A DNA stretch of 42,664 nt, taken from positions 1 to 42,664 of the forward strand of contig NZ_JABEPR010000010.1 in NCBI RefSeq assembly GCF_013044515.1, given 5' to 3'. Source of the DNA: Sphingomonas sp. ID1715 (lineage in GTDB: Bacteria > Pseudomonadota > Alphaproteobacteria > Sphingomonadales > Sphingomonadaceae). Position numbers and translations under genes: made by a program. How positions within the stretch are numbered: position 1 is the stretch's first letter; every line of letters starts with the position of its first letter. Of this stretch, positions 1 through 7,939 are shown piece by piece. The notes beneath the pieces are model-generated. The model saw only the letters and a program-made list of their open reading frames with translations, had not been told where the DNA came from and ran no database searches.

Positions 1-1
1 T

Positions 2-124
2 GGCGAGTGGCCGACTGTCTTCGGCGACCCCAAGATGACCACCGCGCTGCTCGACCGCATTACCCACCACTGCGACATCGTCGAGACCGGCAACGACAGC
101 TGGCGCTTCAAACACCGCAGCTGA
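2..124 (+). CDS. istB: IstB-like ATP-binding protein of IS21, C-terminal 40 residues
   Basis: The frame opens at the window edge and ends at TGA 122-124. The 40 visible residues contain [19 protein letters not shown] and end in WRFKHRS, the characteristic tail of IstB helper ATPases (the motif around F-GD, A-LDR and H-C-I). IstB is an AAA+ DnaA-like ATPase that assists the IstA transposase in target capture. Everything upstream, including the Walker motifs, lies outside the window. The position immediately before the IS right terminal repeats fits the istA-istB-end order of IS21. Confidence 0.85.
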   Translation, partial: GEWPTVFGDPKMTTALLDRITHHCDIVETGNDSWRFKHRS

Positions 125-150
125 CGCCCGAGGCACCCGGCAGAGAACGC

Positions 151-209
151 TTCGCGCTGGTTGCGCCTCCGGTCGGGCTACGCCCGCCCTACGCCGCAAC
201 CAGCGCGAA
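151..209. terminator. 15-bp inverted repeat downstream of istB
   Basis: Perfect arms TTCGCGCTGGTTGCG (151-165) and its reverse complement (195-209) are separated by 29 nt that are themselves GC-rich and partly palindromic. It lies between the istB stop and the IS terminal repeats, so it is probably a transcription stop or an internal hairpin of the IS. There is no T-run, so intrinsic termination is only a suggestion. Confidence 0.45.
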
Positions 210-331
210 CGGCGCGCCCGTCATACCTGTCACGCTGCTCGACGAAGGGGGTCTCTTTTGGACGCCGATAGGGGGTCCTTTTTGGACGCCGATTGACACG
301 GAGATCGACCATAAACCGCTCGCAAAGATTG

Positions 332-630
332 ATGATCGGCATTGGCATCGGAGTGATCGCGGGGATCGTCGCCAGCAAGATCACGGAACAAGCGCAAAAG
401 CTCCTCTATCGCGCCATGCCTATGGGAGGTTCGGAAAGACCGAGAAGCGCGTCCGACCAGGTCCGCCGCAGGAGATCCCCGCGCGCAAGCTGGCCGAAGG
501 CAAGGGCTGCCCGGTTGACGAACGGCACGTCGATCGCGTGGGTGCCGCGATCCATTATGGCCTCGAGGTGGCCTGGGGCTCAGCCTATGGCTTGCTGCGC
601 CAAGAGAGCGGCATGAGCGTTCGTCGCGGA
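332..630 (+). pseudogene. Frameshifted and truncated small membrane-protein gene
   Basis: An ATG at 332 opens a reading frame with a clear N-terminal membrane segment (MIGIGIGVIAGIVASKITEQ). Sensible coding then continues in another frame from about 420, through EIPARKLAEGKGCP to AAIHYGLEVAWGSAYGLLR near 590. The two halves look like one protein of the YagU/DUF1440-like kind, with a hydrophobic helix, a polar middle and a second helix containing a conserved His. A frameshift lies at about 410-425. The protein-like sequence fades near 625, where it runs into the tail of merR, so the 3' part is missing. The gene starts only 34 bp from the IS end, so insertion and later rearrangement may have disrupted it. 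The family assignment is tentative. Confidence 0.45.
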
Positions 631-639
631 ATCTCTCTT

Positions 640-1095
640 CTACGTGATTGGCGCTTCGCCATCCAGCGCGATCGCTGTATCGTCGGTCTGATTGCGCTCC
701 GGCCTCTGCAGCATGTCGATGACTGCGCAATCGGGCGTCGCCTTGCCCGAGCAATGCTCGACGGCATTTGCGATCAGGTTTTGCAGTTCCTCGAGATCAG
801 CGATTTTCGCCCGCACGCGCTCGAGATGGTGCGTCGCGATTTCCCGAACCTCGTCGCAATGAGCGGCGCCGGGGCCGCCAAGGCGGAGGATCGCCCGAAC
901 TTCATCGGGCGCAAAGCCGAGTTCGCGCGCGCTGCGGATGAACCGCAGAACACGGACATGACTCTCGTCATAGCTCCGGTGCCCACCATCGGTCCGCGGC
1001 GGGGCGGCGATCAGCCCAACTTTTTCGAAATAGCGGATCGTCTCGATGTTCACGCCAGTCCGGCGGGACAGATCCCCGATCGCAAGACTGCGCAT
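640..1095 (-). CDS. merR: MerR-family metal-responsive regulator (MerR/ZntR/PbrR-like)
   Basis: The 151-residue protein has an N-terminal winged HTH (IGDLSRRTGVNIETIRYFEK, about residues 6-25), a long dimerisation helix and a C-terminal metal-binding loop. Three cysteines at about positions 80, 115 and 123 match the sensor cysteines of MerR (82, 117, 126). The presence of the first one argues for a divalent metal sensor rather than a CueR-type monovalent one. ATG at 1095 is chosen because the HTH begins immediately; longer readings add unrelated low-complexity sequence. It is divergent from the MerT-like gene, and the operator lies between them. By family precedent the dimer represses, then underwinds the long-spacer promoter when metal binds. 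Hg(II) is inferred from the neighbour; Pb, Zn or Cd are alternatives. Confidence 0.88.
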   Translation of the reverse strand: MRSLAIGDLSRRTGVNIETIRYFEKVGLIAAPPRTDGGHRSYDESHVRVLRFIRSARELGFAPDEVRAILRLGGPGAAHCDEVREIATHHLERVRAKIADLEELQNLIANAVEHCSGKATPDCAVIDMLQRPERNQTDDTAIALDGEAPIT

Positions 1096-1100
1096 TTCGC

Positions 1101-1131
1101 TTGATCCTGTAGCCACTACAGGTGGCAGATA
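1101..1131 (+). promoter_or_regulatory. MerR-type promoter and operator
   Basis: The -35 element TTGATC (1101-1106) is followed by a 19-bp spacer and a -10-like CAGATA (1126-1131). The overlong 19-bp spacer is the hallmark of MerR-activated promoters. Within it sits a perfect palindrome, CCTGTAG-CCA-CTACAGG (1106-1122), the expected MerR dimer site. It points toward the MerT-like gene; the regulator starts 5 bp away on the other strand, so autoregulation is likely. Confidence 0.85.
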
Positions 1132-1159
1132 GCAGCGAATCGCATTGGAGGCGAGGCGG

Positions 1160-1564
1160 ATGGAAGGAACGGTCGACAAAGCTGCGGCCCCAGTGACCAG
1201 CGAAGTGCCGGAGCGGAGCGTCGCTGCCGCGGGCGCCGTTGCGGGGTTCGCCGCAGTCTTTTCAGCGGCAGCCTGTTGCGTGCTGCCGCTCGCCCTCGGA
1301 GCGTTGGGCCTAGGGGTGGGCGGTCTCGCCGCTTTCGTTCCGCTCCACTGGCCGCTGACGGTCGTTTCGATTGTCGTCGTGTCGGCAGGCTGGCTCATCC
1401 ATCTTCGGAAGAGCAGCGCCTGCTCACGCGACGCCAGCTGCCGGATCGCTGCGCCGTCCCGTCTCACTGTCGTTTTGCTTTCTGTGGCGACCGCCTTCGT
1501 CGTCCTTTCCTCGGCATGGGGCTATATCGAGGCTCCGCTGATGCGGGTGCTCGGAGGAAAGTGA
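1160..1564 (+). CDS. merT: MerT-like mercuric ion transport membrane protein
   Basis: The 134-residue protein has three predicted membrane helices. The first contains the vicinal Cys pair (AACCVLPLALGALGLG) that takes Hg(II) across the membrane in MerT. The loop after helix 2 carries a second pair of cysteines (SSACSRDASC), as in MerT. The ATG at 1160 is preferred over the upstream TTG at 1145 because GGAGGCGAGG lies just before it. It is the first gene after the MerR operator and overlaps the next start by one base (TGATG), so the two are translationally coupled. No merA reductase or merP is present in the window, so what happens to imported metal is unclear. Function is inferred from family features. 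Confidence 0.8.
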   Translation: MEGTVDKAAAPVTSEVPERSVAAAGAVAGFAAVFSAAACCVLPLALGALGLGVGGLAAFVPLHWPLTVVSIVVVSAGWLIHLRKSSACSRDASCRIAAPSRLTVVLLSVATAFVVLSSAWGYIEAPLMRVLGGK

Positions 1565-1785
1565 TGGAACTGATCTCGACTTTGGCCTGTCCGAAGTGCG
1601 GCCATCGGGCGACCGAGACGATGCCGACCGATGCCTGCCAGTATTTCTACGACTGCAAGGGCTGCGGGGCCGTGTTGCGACCCAACAGCGGCGATTGCTG
1701 CGTCTTCTGTTCGTTTGGAGACGTTCCCTGTCCGCCTGTCCAGGACGCGCGAGCAAGCGGCGCGCAATCGAGCTGCTGCGGTTGA
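1564..1785 (+). CDS. GDCCVxC-domain small cysteine-rich protein
   Basis: The 73-residue protein is rich in cysteine. It has an N-terminal zinc-ribbon-like CPKCGH motif, a central CKGCG pair, then GDCCVFCSFGDVPCPP, the signature of the GDCCVxC family that often sits in mercury-resistance loci. It ends with SSCCG. The start ATG overlaps the merT stop (TGATG), placing it in the same operon under the MerR promoter. A role in binding or passing on metal is plausible from the thiols but is inference. The next gene is convergent, on the other strand. Confidence 0.85.
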   Translation: MELISTLACPKCGHRATETMPTDACQYFYDCKGCGAVLRPNSGDCCVFCSFGDVPCPPVQDARASGAQSSCCG

Positions 1786-1833
1786 AGCATTGTCCGACGA
1801 CAGGCTTCCAGCAGCAGCCCAGCTCCATGCCGA

Positions 1834-3933
1834 TCACATCGCGAACCGGGCCGTGAACAGGATCTGGCGCGGCGCGCCGGGCAGGTTGAGATTGGGCGAT
1901 GTTCCGTGGGCCGAGACGATATAGTTGCGGTTGAACAGGTTGTACGCGTTCACCTGAAGCCGCACCGGTCCCGCCTGATACCAGGCGAGCGCGTCCGCGG
2001 TCACATAGCCGGGCAGCACGACGGTGTTGCCCGGATTGGCAAAGCGGTCGCCGACATAATTTGTGCCCATACCGAGCCCGAAGCGGTCCCCAAACGATTT
2101 CGTGACGAACAGGTTCGCGCTGTGCTTCGGCGTCAGCGTCGGGCGCTTGCCCGCGATCGGCTGGCCGGCGTCGAACGCGATCGAGCGCGTGATGCGGCCG
2201 TCCAGATACGAATAGCCCGCAATCGCGCGCCATCCCGTCGCGAAGTCGAGCGCGCCGGTGAGTTCGACCCCACGCGTGCGCTGGGTTCCGATCGGGATCA
2301 GCACGGTTGGCGTGGCCGGGCTTGCCGCCTTGATGCCCGTGCGCCGCAGCTCGAAGGCGGAGAGCGTCAGATTAAGGTGTCCGTCCAGCAGCGTGTATTT
2401 GGCCCCGACTTCCTTGTTGGTCGTCGTCTCCGGCTTGATGTCGGCATTGTTGACGGCGATCGAAAAGGCTTCGCCCGAAGGCTGGAAGGAGCGGCTCCAG
2501 GATGCGTAATAGGATTGGGTTCCATCTGGCTGGAACACGAGCCCGGCGCGGGGGCTCCATTCCCGGTCCTTGCGCGACAAGCTCGGCTGGCCGGCGATAC
2601 GCTGGACGGTGCGCTGGTCGAACCAGTCATGCCGCACGCTCAGCAGCGCCTTGAATCCTCCGCCAAAGGCGACGAGATCCTGCAAATAGAGTGCCTTGTT
2701 GTCGAAGACGCCGGTGTTGTTGGAGGACGGGTTCACCGCGAGGCTGACCGGCACGACCGGCAGCACCGGCTGGAACAGGTCGACTGTCGCGATTGCGTTC
2801 CGGGACTGGACGAGCACGTCCTTGACCTGCCGCGCGACCTCGAAGCCGTAGAGGATCGTGTGGTGCGTCCCGAACAGCTCCAGCGTCTGCGTGAGTTCGG
2901 ACTGGTTGGACCAGCCGTCCTCGTCCCGCGCGACGGTCGAGCGGTTCAACGTCACTGTCCGGCGCGCTTCGTTGACGCTGCCGGGAAGCGTGTTCCGCCG
3001 ATCGAGCGTGTAGCGATAGTGCCGGAAGCCGTTCCGGAACGACAGACTGTCGCTGAAGCGGTGCGTGAGCGTCACCGTCTGCGAGAACACCTCGGACTGG
3101 TTGTAGTCGGCCTCGCGCGCATTCGCCGCACCGTAATAGGTGGACCGGTCCACATCGACCGGTCGGCCCTGAAAGGCCGGGATGCCGAAGTCCGTCAGCC
3201 GCCTGTCCTTCAGATAATCCGCTTGAACGAGGAGCAAAGTGTCCGCGTCGGGTGCGAAGCGGAATGCGGGTGCGATCGCCAGACGGTGCAGGAATTGCTG
3301 GTCCCGGTAGCTGCCGCTCCGCTCAATGGCTCCGGTCATGCGCCACGCGAAATCGCCCCCCTGGGACGCCTGGCCCAGGTCGAACTCGCCCCGTTTCACC
3401 GCCTGGCTGCCGGCGGTCAGGGTGGCCGAGAGAATATCGATTCCGGGTTTTCGTGTGACGCGGTTGATCAGCCCGCCCGAAGAGCCGCGCCCGTAAAGGA
3501 CAGCCGCCGGGCCCTTGATCACCTCGATTCGATCGATGTTGGAGAGATCGCGAAAGTAGAGCGCATCGTCCCGGAAGCCATCGACGAACTGGTCGGCGAT
3601 CGCGGAGAAGCCGCGGATCGTGACCTGGTCGCGCTGGCCATCGCCGGTCGAAAAGCCGACGCCTGGGACATTCTTCAACGCGTCCTGGACCGAGAGCGCC
3701 CGCTGGTCCCGGAGCACCGCCGAAGGCACTACATCGATGGTCTGAGGAATGTCGCGCAGCGGCGCGTCGATCTTCGCAGCCGAACTGTCCCGAACGCTAT
3801 ACGCATCCATATGGAGGCCGCTCACGACAATCGTCGGATCGGCTGATGCTGCGTCCTCCGCGACGCCTTCCGCTAGCGCGACGCCATTGCAGGCGACCAG
3901 AATAGCCGCGCCTGCACAGATCCGAACGTTCAT
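1834..3933 (-). CDS. TonB-dependent siderophore receptor
   Basis: This 699-residue outer-membrane receptor starts with a signal peptide (about residues 1-21), followed by a TonB-box-like TIVVSG at 34-39. The plug domain includes VQDALKNVPGV, VTIRGF and the GPAAVLYGRGSSGGLINRV segment typical of siderophore receptors of the FhuA/Fiu group. A 22-strand barrel follows, ending in ILFTARFAM. The length is normal for the family. It probably imports a ferric siderophore using TonB energy. Its start lies about 40 bp from a Fur-box-like dyad, which suggests repression by iron. A small gene diverges on the other side of that box. The exact siderophore cannot be told from sequence. Confidence 0.92.
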   Translation of the reverse strand: MNVRICAGAAILVACNGVALAEGVAEDAASADPTIVVSGLHMDAYSVRDSSAAKIDAPLRDIPQTIDVVPSAVLRDQRALSVQDALKNVPGVGFSTGDGQRDQVTIRGFSAIADQFVDGFRDDALYFRDLSNIDRIEVIKGPAAVLYGRGSSGGLINRVTRKPGIDILSATLTAGSQAVKRGEFDLGQASQGGDFAWRMTGAIERSGSYRDQQFLHRLAIAPAFRFAPDADTLLLVQADYLKDRRLTDFGIPAFQGRPVDVDRSTYYGAANAREADYNQSEVFSQTVTLTHRFSDSLSFRNGFRHYRYTLDRRNTLPGSVNEARRTVTLNRSTVARDEDGWSNQSELTQTLELFGTHHTILYGFEVARQVKDVLVQSRNAIATVDLFQPVLPVVPVSLAVNPSSNNTGVFDNKALYLQDLVAFGGGFKALLSVRHDWFDQRTVQRIAGQPSLSRKDREWSPRAGLVFQPDGTQSYYASWSRSFQPSGEAFSIAVNNADIKPETTTNKEVGAKYTLLDGHLNLTLSAFELRRTGIKAASPATPTVLIPIGTQRTRGVELTGALDFATGWRAIAGYSYLDGRITRSIAFDAGQPIAGKRPTLTPKHSANLFVTKSFGDRFGLGMGTNYVGDRFANPGNTVVLPGYVTADALAWYQAGPVRLQVNAYNLFNRNYIVSAHGTSPNLNLPGAPRQILFTARFAM

Positions 3934-3972
3934 GCGTTACCCCTTATTCTTGTGAGGCGGTCTCAAACATAG

Positions 3973-3989
3973 TTGCGAATGATTTGCAA
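3973..3989. promoter_or_regulatory. Fur-box-like dyad between divergent genes
   Basis: TTGCGAAT-G-ATTTGCAA is an 8-1-8 inverted repeat with one mismatch, resembling the alphaproteobacterial Fur consensus (GCAAATGATTTGCA-like). It sits between the TonB receptor (start 3933, minus) and the small gene at 4019 (plus), so one operator could control both. Confidence 0.65.
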
Positions 3990-4018
3990 TAGCGATTAGG
4001 GTCGCTGGCGAAAGGAGA

Positions 4019-4462
4019 ATGTCGATGCTGATCGGCGGGGTGGAAGCGACGCTGGAGTGGAGCGATCTCGTCGCAGTCCGCCTGCTGCGTCGCTGGGCGA
4101 TTTGTCGCGGTAACGCCAATAACCCGCTGCCCCGCATGGTCGAACTCGCAAAGGCGCTCGGCGTGTCGCCGGAAGCGGCGGTGGCGCTGGCCAGCTTGTT
4201 TCAGCTGACGGAAGGCTGCCTCAGCCGGGCACTTCACGTCGAATCCTGCCTTAGTGGCTCAATCGGGTCCGACGAGCGCGCCGTGCTTCTCTTGATCGCC
4301 TCTGCGCCGGAACCAGGGCGACCGCTCGCTTCGGAGACTATCCCGCACGGGCTTTCGGGCGCCCTCGCCTGGGCCGCGTGGACGGTGCGCCGTCTGCTCG
4401 GAGATCCGGGCCATGCTCGGGGTCCGATCGCCCCGGTGCACTGCCCCTTCACCCCAGCGTAA
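4019..4462 (+). CDS. Small conserved hypothetical protein, iron-box-adjacent
   Basis: A 147-residue protein preceded by a good ribosome site (GAAAGGAGA directly before ATG 4019). It is mostly helical, with a segment resembling small sphingomonad proteins of the DUF6628 kind (RMVELAKALGVSPEAAVALASL), an acidic middle and a C-terminal hydrophobic helix (GALAWAAWTVRRLLG). There is no signal peptide and no recognised catalytic motif. It is transcribed divergently from the siderophore receptor across the Fur-like box, so iron-dependent expression is likely. The family assignment is from memory of the pattern only. Confidence 0.65.
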   Translation: MSMLIGGVEATLEWSDLVAVRLLRRWAICRGNANNPLPRMVELAKALGVSPEAAVALASLFQLTEGCLSRALHVESCLSGSIGSDERAVLLLIASAPEPGRPLASETIPHGLSGALAWAAWTVRRLLGDPGHARGPIAPVHCPFTPA

Positions 4463-4560
4463 GCGGAGACGCATACCCGAACAGCGGCACTCATCGCCGG
4501 TCGGAACTGATGCGGAACAATGGTGTTGTCTCCAATGTCGCAGCCGAAAGGAAATGCGAG

Positions 4561-5016
4561 ATGCAGGGCTCGAATCCACAATCGACGGTCAAGGTCGCCG
4601 GGCACCCGATTCATCCGATGCTGATCCCGTTCCCGATCGCTTTCTTCGTCGGGACGCTGGTCACGGACATCGTCTACAGCCAGACCGCCGATCCCTTCTG
4701 GGCGACTGCGGGGCGCTGGCTGCTGATCGGAGGCTTGGTCATGGCCGCGCTGGCGGCGTTTGCCAGCCTGACCGATTTCCTCAGCGATCGGCGCATTCGC
4801 GCGCTCAGTGCGGCCTGGCATCACATGATCGGCAATGTCGTCGCCGTGCTGCTTGAGCTGTTCAACCTGTGGCGGCGGCTGGAGCAAGGCGACGGCTTCA
4901 TCCTGCCCACCGGCCTCATTCTCTCCGCCATCGTCACATTGCTGTTGCTCTACAATGGCTGGCGCGGCTGGGAGATGGTCTATCGCGGGCGTGTCGGCGT
5001 CGCGGACGAGCCATAA
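4561..5016 (+). CDS. DUF2231 membrane protein
   Basis: The 151-residue protein carries the DUF2231 opening motif (VAGHPIHPMLIPFPIAFF), in which HPxHPxLxxFP is the family signature. Four membrane helices follow, at roughly residues 20-40, 50-75, 85-105 and 118-140. ATG 4561 is chosen because an AAAGGA lies upstream and the family motif begins about 15 residues in; longer starts add unrelated sequence. Function is unknown, although some relatives carry haem or sit near redox genes. It follows the iron-box gene on the same strand after about 100 bp and precedes a decayed gene. Confidence 0.85.
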   Translation: MQGSNPQSTVKVAGHPIHPMLIPFPIAFFVGTLVTDIVYSQTADPFWATAGRWLLIGGLVMAALAAFASLTDFLSDRRIRALSAAWHHMIGNVVAVLLELFNLWRRLEQGDGFILPTGLILSAIVTLLLLYNGWRGWEMVYRGRVGVADEP

Positions 5017-5040
5017 TTAGCGCCCCGACCGTTGATGCCA

Positions 5041-5398
5041 TGTCGGCGGGAGACGCCGCCAGTCGTCGTCGTGACTGGCGCATCGGCCGGCATCGGGAGG
5101 GGGACGGCGATCACCTTTGGCCGGCGAGGCCCGCCAGGTCACTCAAGCCTCTGGCGCGGGCGGCTGGCTGTTCGGTATTGGCTGCGGTTTCTTCGCTGGA
5201 TAGCCGGACCGGTGACGTTGCTCGAATGGCTTCAAGGCGAGACCTCGATCATTGGCGGCGCGGCCCAAGACGTTTTCGGGGCATATCTCTTGTGGGGATT
5301 GCTGGCGGGCTGCTCTTTCCGATCGTCCACAAGCCGCTGCAGGCCAGTTCGGCCGACGCGAAGCCGGCTGGAAAGCTGCGGTCGACCAGTCTCGCTAG
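5041..5398 (+). pseudogene. Decayed fragment: SDR N-terminus joined to a membrane-protein tail
   Basis: The start encodes a typical short-chain dehydrogenase opening (VVVVTGASAGIGRGTA, with TGxxxGxG). After about 35 residues the SDR fold stops and is followed by a hydrophobic tail (DVFGAYLLWGLLAG). Near 5310 the frame shifts and continues as LLFPIVHKPLQASSADAKPAGKL before a stop at about 5398. It appears to be a deletion product of an SDR plus a frameshifted membrane tail. No intact product is expected. Confidence 0.5.
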
Positions 5399-5518
5399 GT
5401 AGCAGTCCCCGCAGGGAGCCGATCCGAACTTGAGATTCTGGGCACGCAGAGCCATTTGACGGGTCGAGGGACGCTTCCGAAAGGTCTGTCGAACGGCAGA
5501 AATCCTCTGGAGATCAAG

Positions 5519-7939
5519 CTACTTTGGTTGCACGGGCTCCTGCAGCTCGGCGCGCGAAAGGCGAACCGGGATCGCCTTGTAGGCCGGCGTGTGCGCCTTG
5601 CGGTCGTGGTGCGCCAGCGGCACCAGCGGATTGGCTTCCGGGTAATAGGCAGCGCAGCAGCCGCGCGGTATGTCGTAAGGGACGATCCGCAGGCCGCGGA
5701 CGACGCGCTCCACGCTGTCGTCTGCGACGGTGGAGACGTCGACCGGCTCGCCACTCGCAAAGCCGAGTTCCTCGATGTCGTATCCGTTCATGAACAGCAC
5801 CATGCGCGTGCCGCGCACATCCCGGAACCGATCATTGTAGCCGTAGATGGTCGTGTTGAACTGGTCATTGCTGCGGAGCGTGGTCAGCTGCAGCACCCCG
5901 GCCTCGCCGAACCCCGTTTGCGATCCCGCGAACAACTGGCTCGGCACGATGAAATTGGCCTTGCCCGTGCGGGTGTTCCACTTCCGCTCGCGCGCGGCGA
6001 GAGGCCGGGGAATGCCGCCCGGCTGGAACAGCCGTTGGTTGAAGCGCTCGAACGTGGCGGGATAGGTCGTTTCGATGGCATCGCGGATCAGCGCATAATC
6101 GCCGACCCAGGCGTCCCACGGCACCTTCGGGTTCGGCGGCAGGGTGGCCTTGGCGATTCCGGCAACGATCGCCGGTTCGGAGCGCAGATGCGGGCTCGCC
6201 GGTTTCACGCGTCCGCGCGAGCCGTGAAATTGGGCCAGGCTGGTTTCCATCGACACCGCCTGCGGTCCCGTCGCCTGCTCGTCGATCTCGATCCGCCCGA
6301 GGCTGGGCAGCAGATAAGCGACTTCGCCGTGGACCAGGTGGCTGCGGTTGAGCTTGGTGGCGATCGACACGGTCAGCCGGAGCTTGCGCCATGCCGCCTC
6401 GACCTGCGGCCTTTCGGGTGCTGCCCGGATGAAATTGCCGCCGAGCGCCACAAACGCCTTCACCTTGCCGGCGATCATCGCCTCGCACGCCTTGACGGTG
6501 GTCAGGCCCTCCCGGCGCGGCGGTTCGAAGCCGTAGATCTCTTTCAGCTTGTCGAGAGGCGCGAGCTCGGGCTTCTCGGTGATGCCGACCGTTCGCTGCC
6601 CCTGCACGTTCGAGTGGCCGCGGACCGCGCAAATGCCGGCGCCCGCCTTGCCGATATTGCCGCGCAACAGCAGCAGGTTGACCACCATCTGCACATTCTC
6701 GACGCCGGCGACATGTTGCGTCAGCCCCATGCCATAGATGGCCATCACCCGGTCGGCCTGGGCATAGGTGTGGGCGACGCTTTCCATCGCTCTCCGCGTC
6801 AGGCCCGAGACGCGCTCCAGATCGCTCCAGTCGGCGGCGCGGCAATAGTCGGCGAACGCCGCGAAGCCGTGCGTATGCTCGGCAATGAAGTCATGGTCGA
6901 GCACGCGGCGGCTCTTTTTCGCCCCAGCCGCGGCCTTGATCGAAAATCCGGCATCATCCCTGGTGGATGCCAATAGCGCTTCGCGATCCGTCGGCCCGGC
7001 CTGGCCCGCCGCTTCCGCCGCGTCGTCCTCTGCAATCAGCGCCTTGCAGATGCCGGTCAATGCCGCAATGTCGCCGCCGTTGCGCACCTGGTGAATGGTC
7101 TCGGCGATCCGGGTTTCGCTGAGCGTCGCCATCTCAACCGGGTTTTGCGGATTGATGAAGCGCTCGAGCCCGCGTTCGCGCAAGGGATTGAAGCCGATGA
7201 TCTTTGCGCCGCGCTTCACTGCGTCCTGCAGCTGATGGAGGATGCGCGGCGCCGACGTGCCCGGATTGTGCGCCACGTAGAGCATCAGGTCGGTCTGCTC
7301 GAAATCCTGCAGCGTAACGGTGCCGACGGAAACGCCGATGCTCTCGGGCAGAGCGACCGACGTCGATTCGTGACACATGTTCGAACTGTCGGGCAGATTG
7401 TTGGTCCCGAACATGCGCGCGAAAAGCTGGAACATGTAGCTCGTCTCCAGCGAGGCGCGGCCGCTGGTGTAGAAGACCACCTCGTCGGGATCGGCCTGGA
7501 GCGCGCGAAGCTCGCACCCGATCTCCTCGAAGGCGCTGTCCCAGGAGACCGGGACATATTTGTCCGATGCCGCGTCCCAACGCATCGGGCGCGTGAGCCG
7601 GCCCGCTTCTTCCAGATCGTAATCGAGCCAGTCTTCCAGCTCCGTCAGCGTGTGCCGCTCAAAGAAATGCTCGTCGACGCGCTTCTCGGTCGTCTCCCAG
7701 GCCGTGGCCTTGGCGCCGTTCTCGCAATATTCGAACGGGTGCGGCTTGGCCGGCTTCGCCCAGGCGCAGCTGACGCACATATAGCCGTCGGGCTTGTTCT
7801 GGTGCATCAGCGTCTCGGCCCGGCGTACGGGCGCGCCTTCGCGCACCAGGATTTCACCGACGGAACGCAGCGATCCATAGCCGCCCGCGGGCCCGGGATA
7901 CGGCTTGATCTTCGGATCTTTCCGAGGTCCTTTTCGCAC
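5519..7939 (-). CDS. ydeP: FdhF/YdeP-family molybdopterin oxidoreductase
   Basis: An 806-residue homologue of E. coli YdeP, which relates to the formate dehydrogenase alpha subunit. The N-terminal CVSCAWA...C region keeps three cysteines of the Fe-S site. Strongly conserved segments include CENGAKA, FYTSGRAS, SSNMCHE, HNPGTSAPR, GMGLTQH and RGHSNVQGQRTVGITEKP in the molybdopterin-binding core. The C-terminal cofactor domain has NQYNTT-like NDQFNTTIYG and AAYYPEANPL. GTG 7939 is preferred because GGAGAAGG lies 7 nt upstream and the protein then aligns with the start of YdeP; an ATG at 7981 lacks a ribosome site. Its substrate is not known, and acid-resistance roles are reported for YdeP. It stands alone and diverges from the next receptor. 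Confidence 0.92.
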   Translation of the reverse strand: MRKGPRKDPKIKPYPGPAGGYGSLRSVGEILVREGAPVRRAETLMHQNKPDGYMCVSCAWAKPAKPHPFEYCENGAKATAWETTEKRVDEHFFERHTLTELEDWLDYDLEEAGRLTRPMRWDAASDKYVPVSWDSAFEEIGCELRALQADPDEVVFYTSGRASLETSYMFQLFARMFGTNNLPDSSNMCHESTSVALPESIGVSVGTVTLQDFEQTDLMLYVAHNPGTSAPRILHQLQDAVKRGAKIIGFNPLRERGLERFINPQNPVEMATLSETRIAETIHQVRNGGDIAALTGICKALIAEDDAAEAAGQAGPTDREALLASTRDDAGFSIKAAAGAKKSRRVLDHDFIAEHTHGFAAFADYCRAADWSDLERVSGLTRRAMESVAHTYAQADRVMAIYGMGLTQHVAGVENVQMVVNLLLLRGNIGKAGAGICAVRGHSNVQGQRTVGITEKPELAPLDKLKEIYGFEPPRREGLTTVKACEAMIAGKVKAFVALGGNFIRAAPERPQVEAAWRKLRLTVSIATKLNRSHLVHGEVAYLLPSLGRIEIDEQATGPQAVSMETSLAQFHGSRGRVKPASPHLRSEPAIVAGIAKATLPPNPKVPWDAWVGDYALIRDAIETTYPATFERFNQRLFQPGGIPRPLAARERKWNTRTGKANFIVPSQLFAGSQTGFGEAGVLQLTTLRSNDQFNTTIYGYNDRFRDVRGTRMVLFMNGYDIEELGFASGEPVDVSTVADDSVERVVRGLRIVPYDIPRGCCAAYYPEANPLVPLAHHDRKAHTPAYKAIPVRLSRAELQEPVQPK

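Larger units (their letters stand above)
1..298 (+). mobile_element. Right end of an IS21-family element (partial)
   Basis: This segment holds the last codons of istB, a 15-bp inverted repeat, and two tandem copies of a terminal repeat (core GGACGCCGAT, around 259-268 and 285-294). Read on the minus strand, the end begins TGTCAATCGGCGTCC at 298 and repeats ATCGGCGTCC about 29 bases further in, each followed by an A-run and GACCCC. Multiple terminal repeats, presumed transposase-binding sites, are typical of IS21. The same pattern starts the element at the right edge of the window, so both are the same or closely related elements in the same orientation. The exact boundary at 298 is inferred from that alignment. 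Confidence 0.8.

Noticed and set aside
1906-3846. Long plus-strand open frame (646 codons) opposite the siderophore receptor
   Set aside because: It is antisense to a well-supported receptor. The translation is Arg/Val-rich without motifs, a common shadow in GC-rich DNA.
5456-6976. 506-codon plus-strand frame opposite the oxidoreductase
   Set aside because: It is fully antisense to the YdeP-like gene, which has strong family motifs; the plus frame has none.
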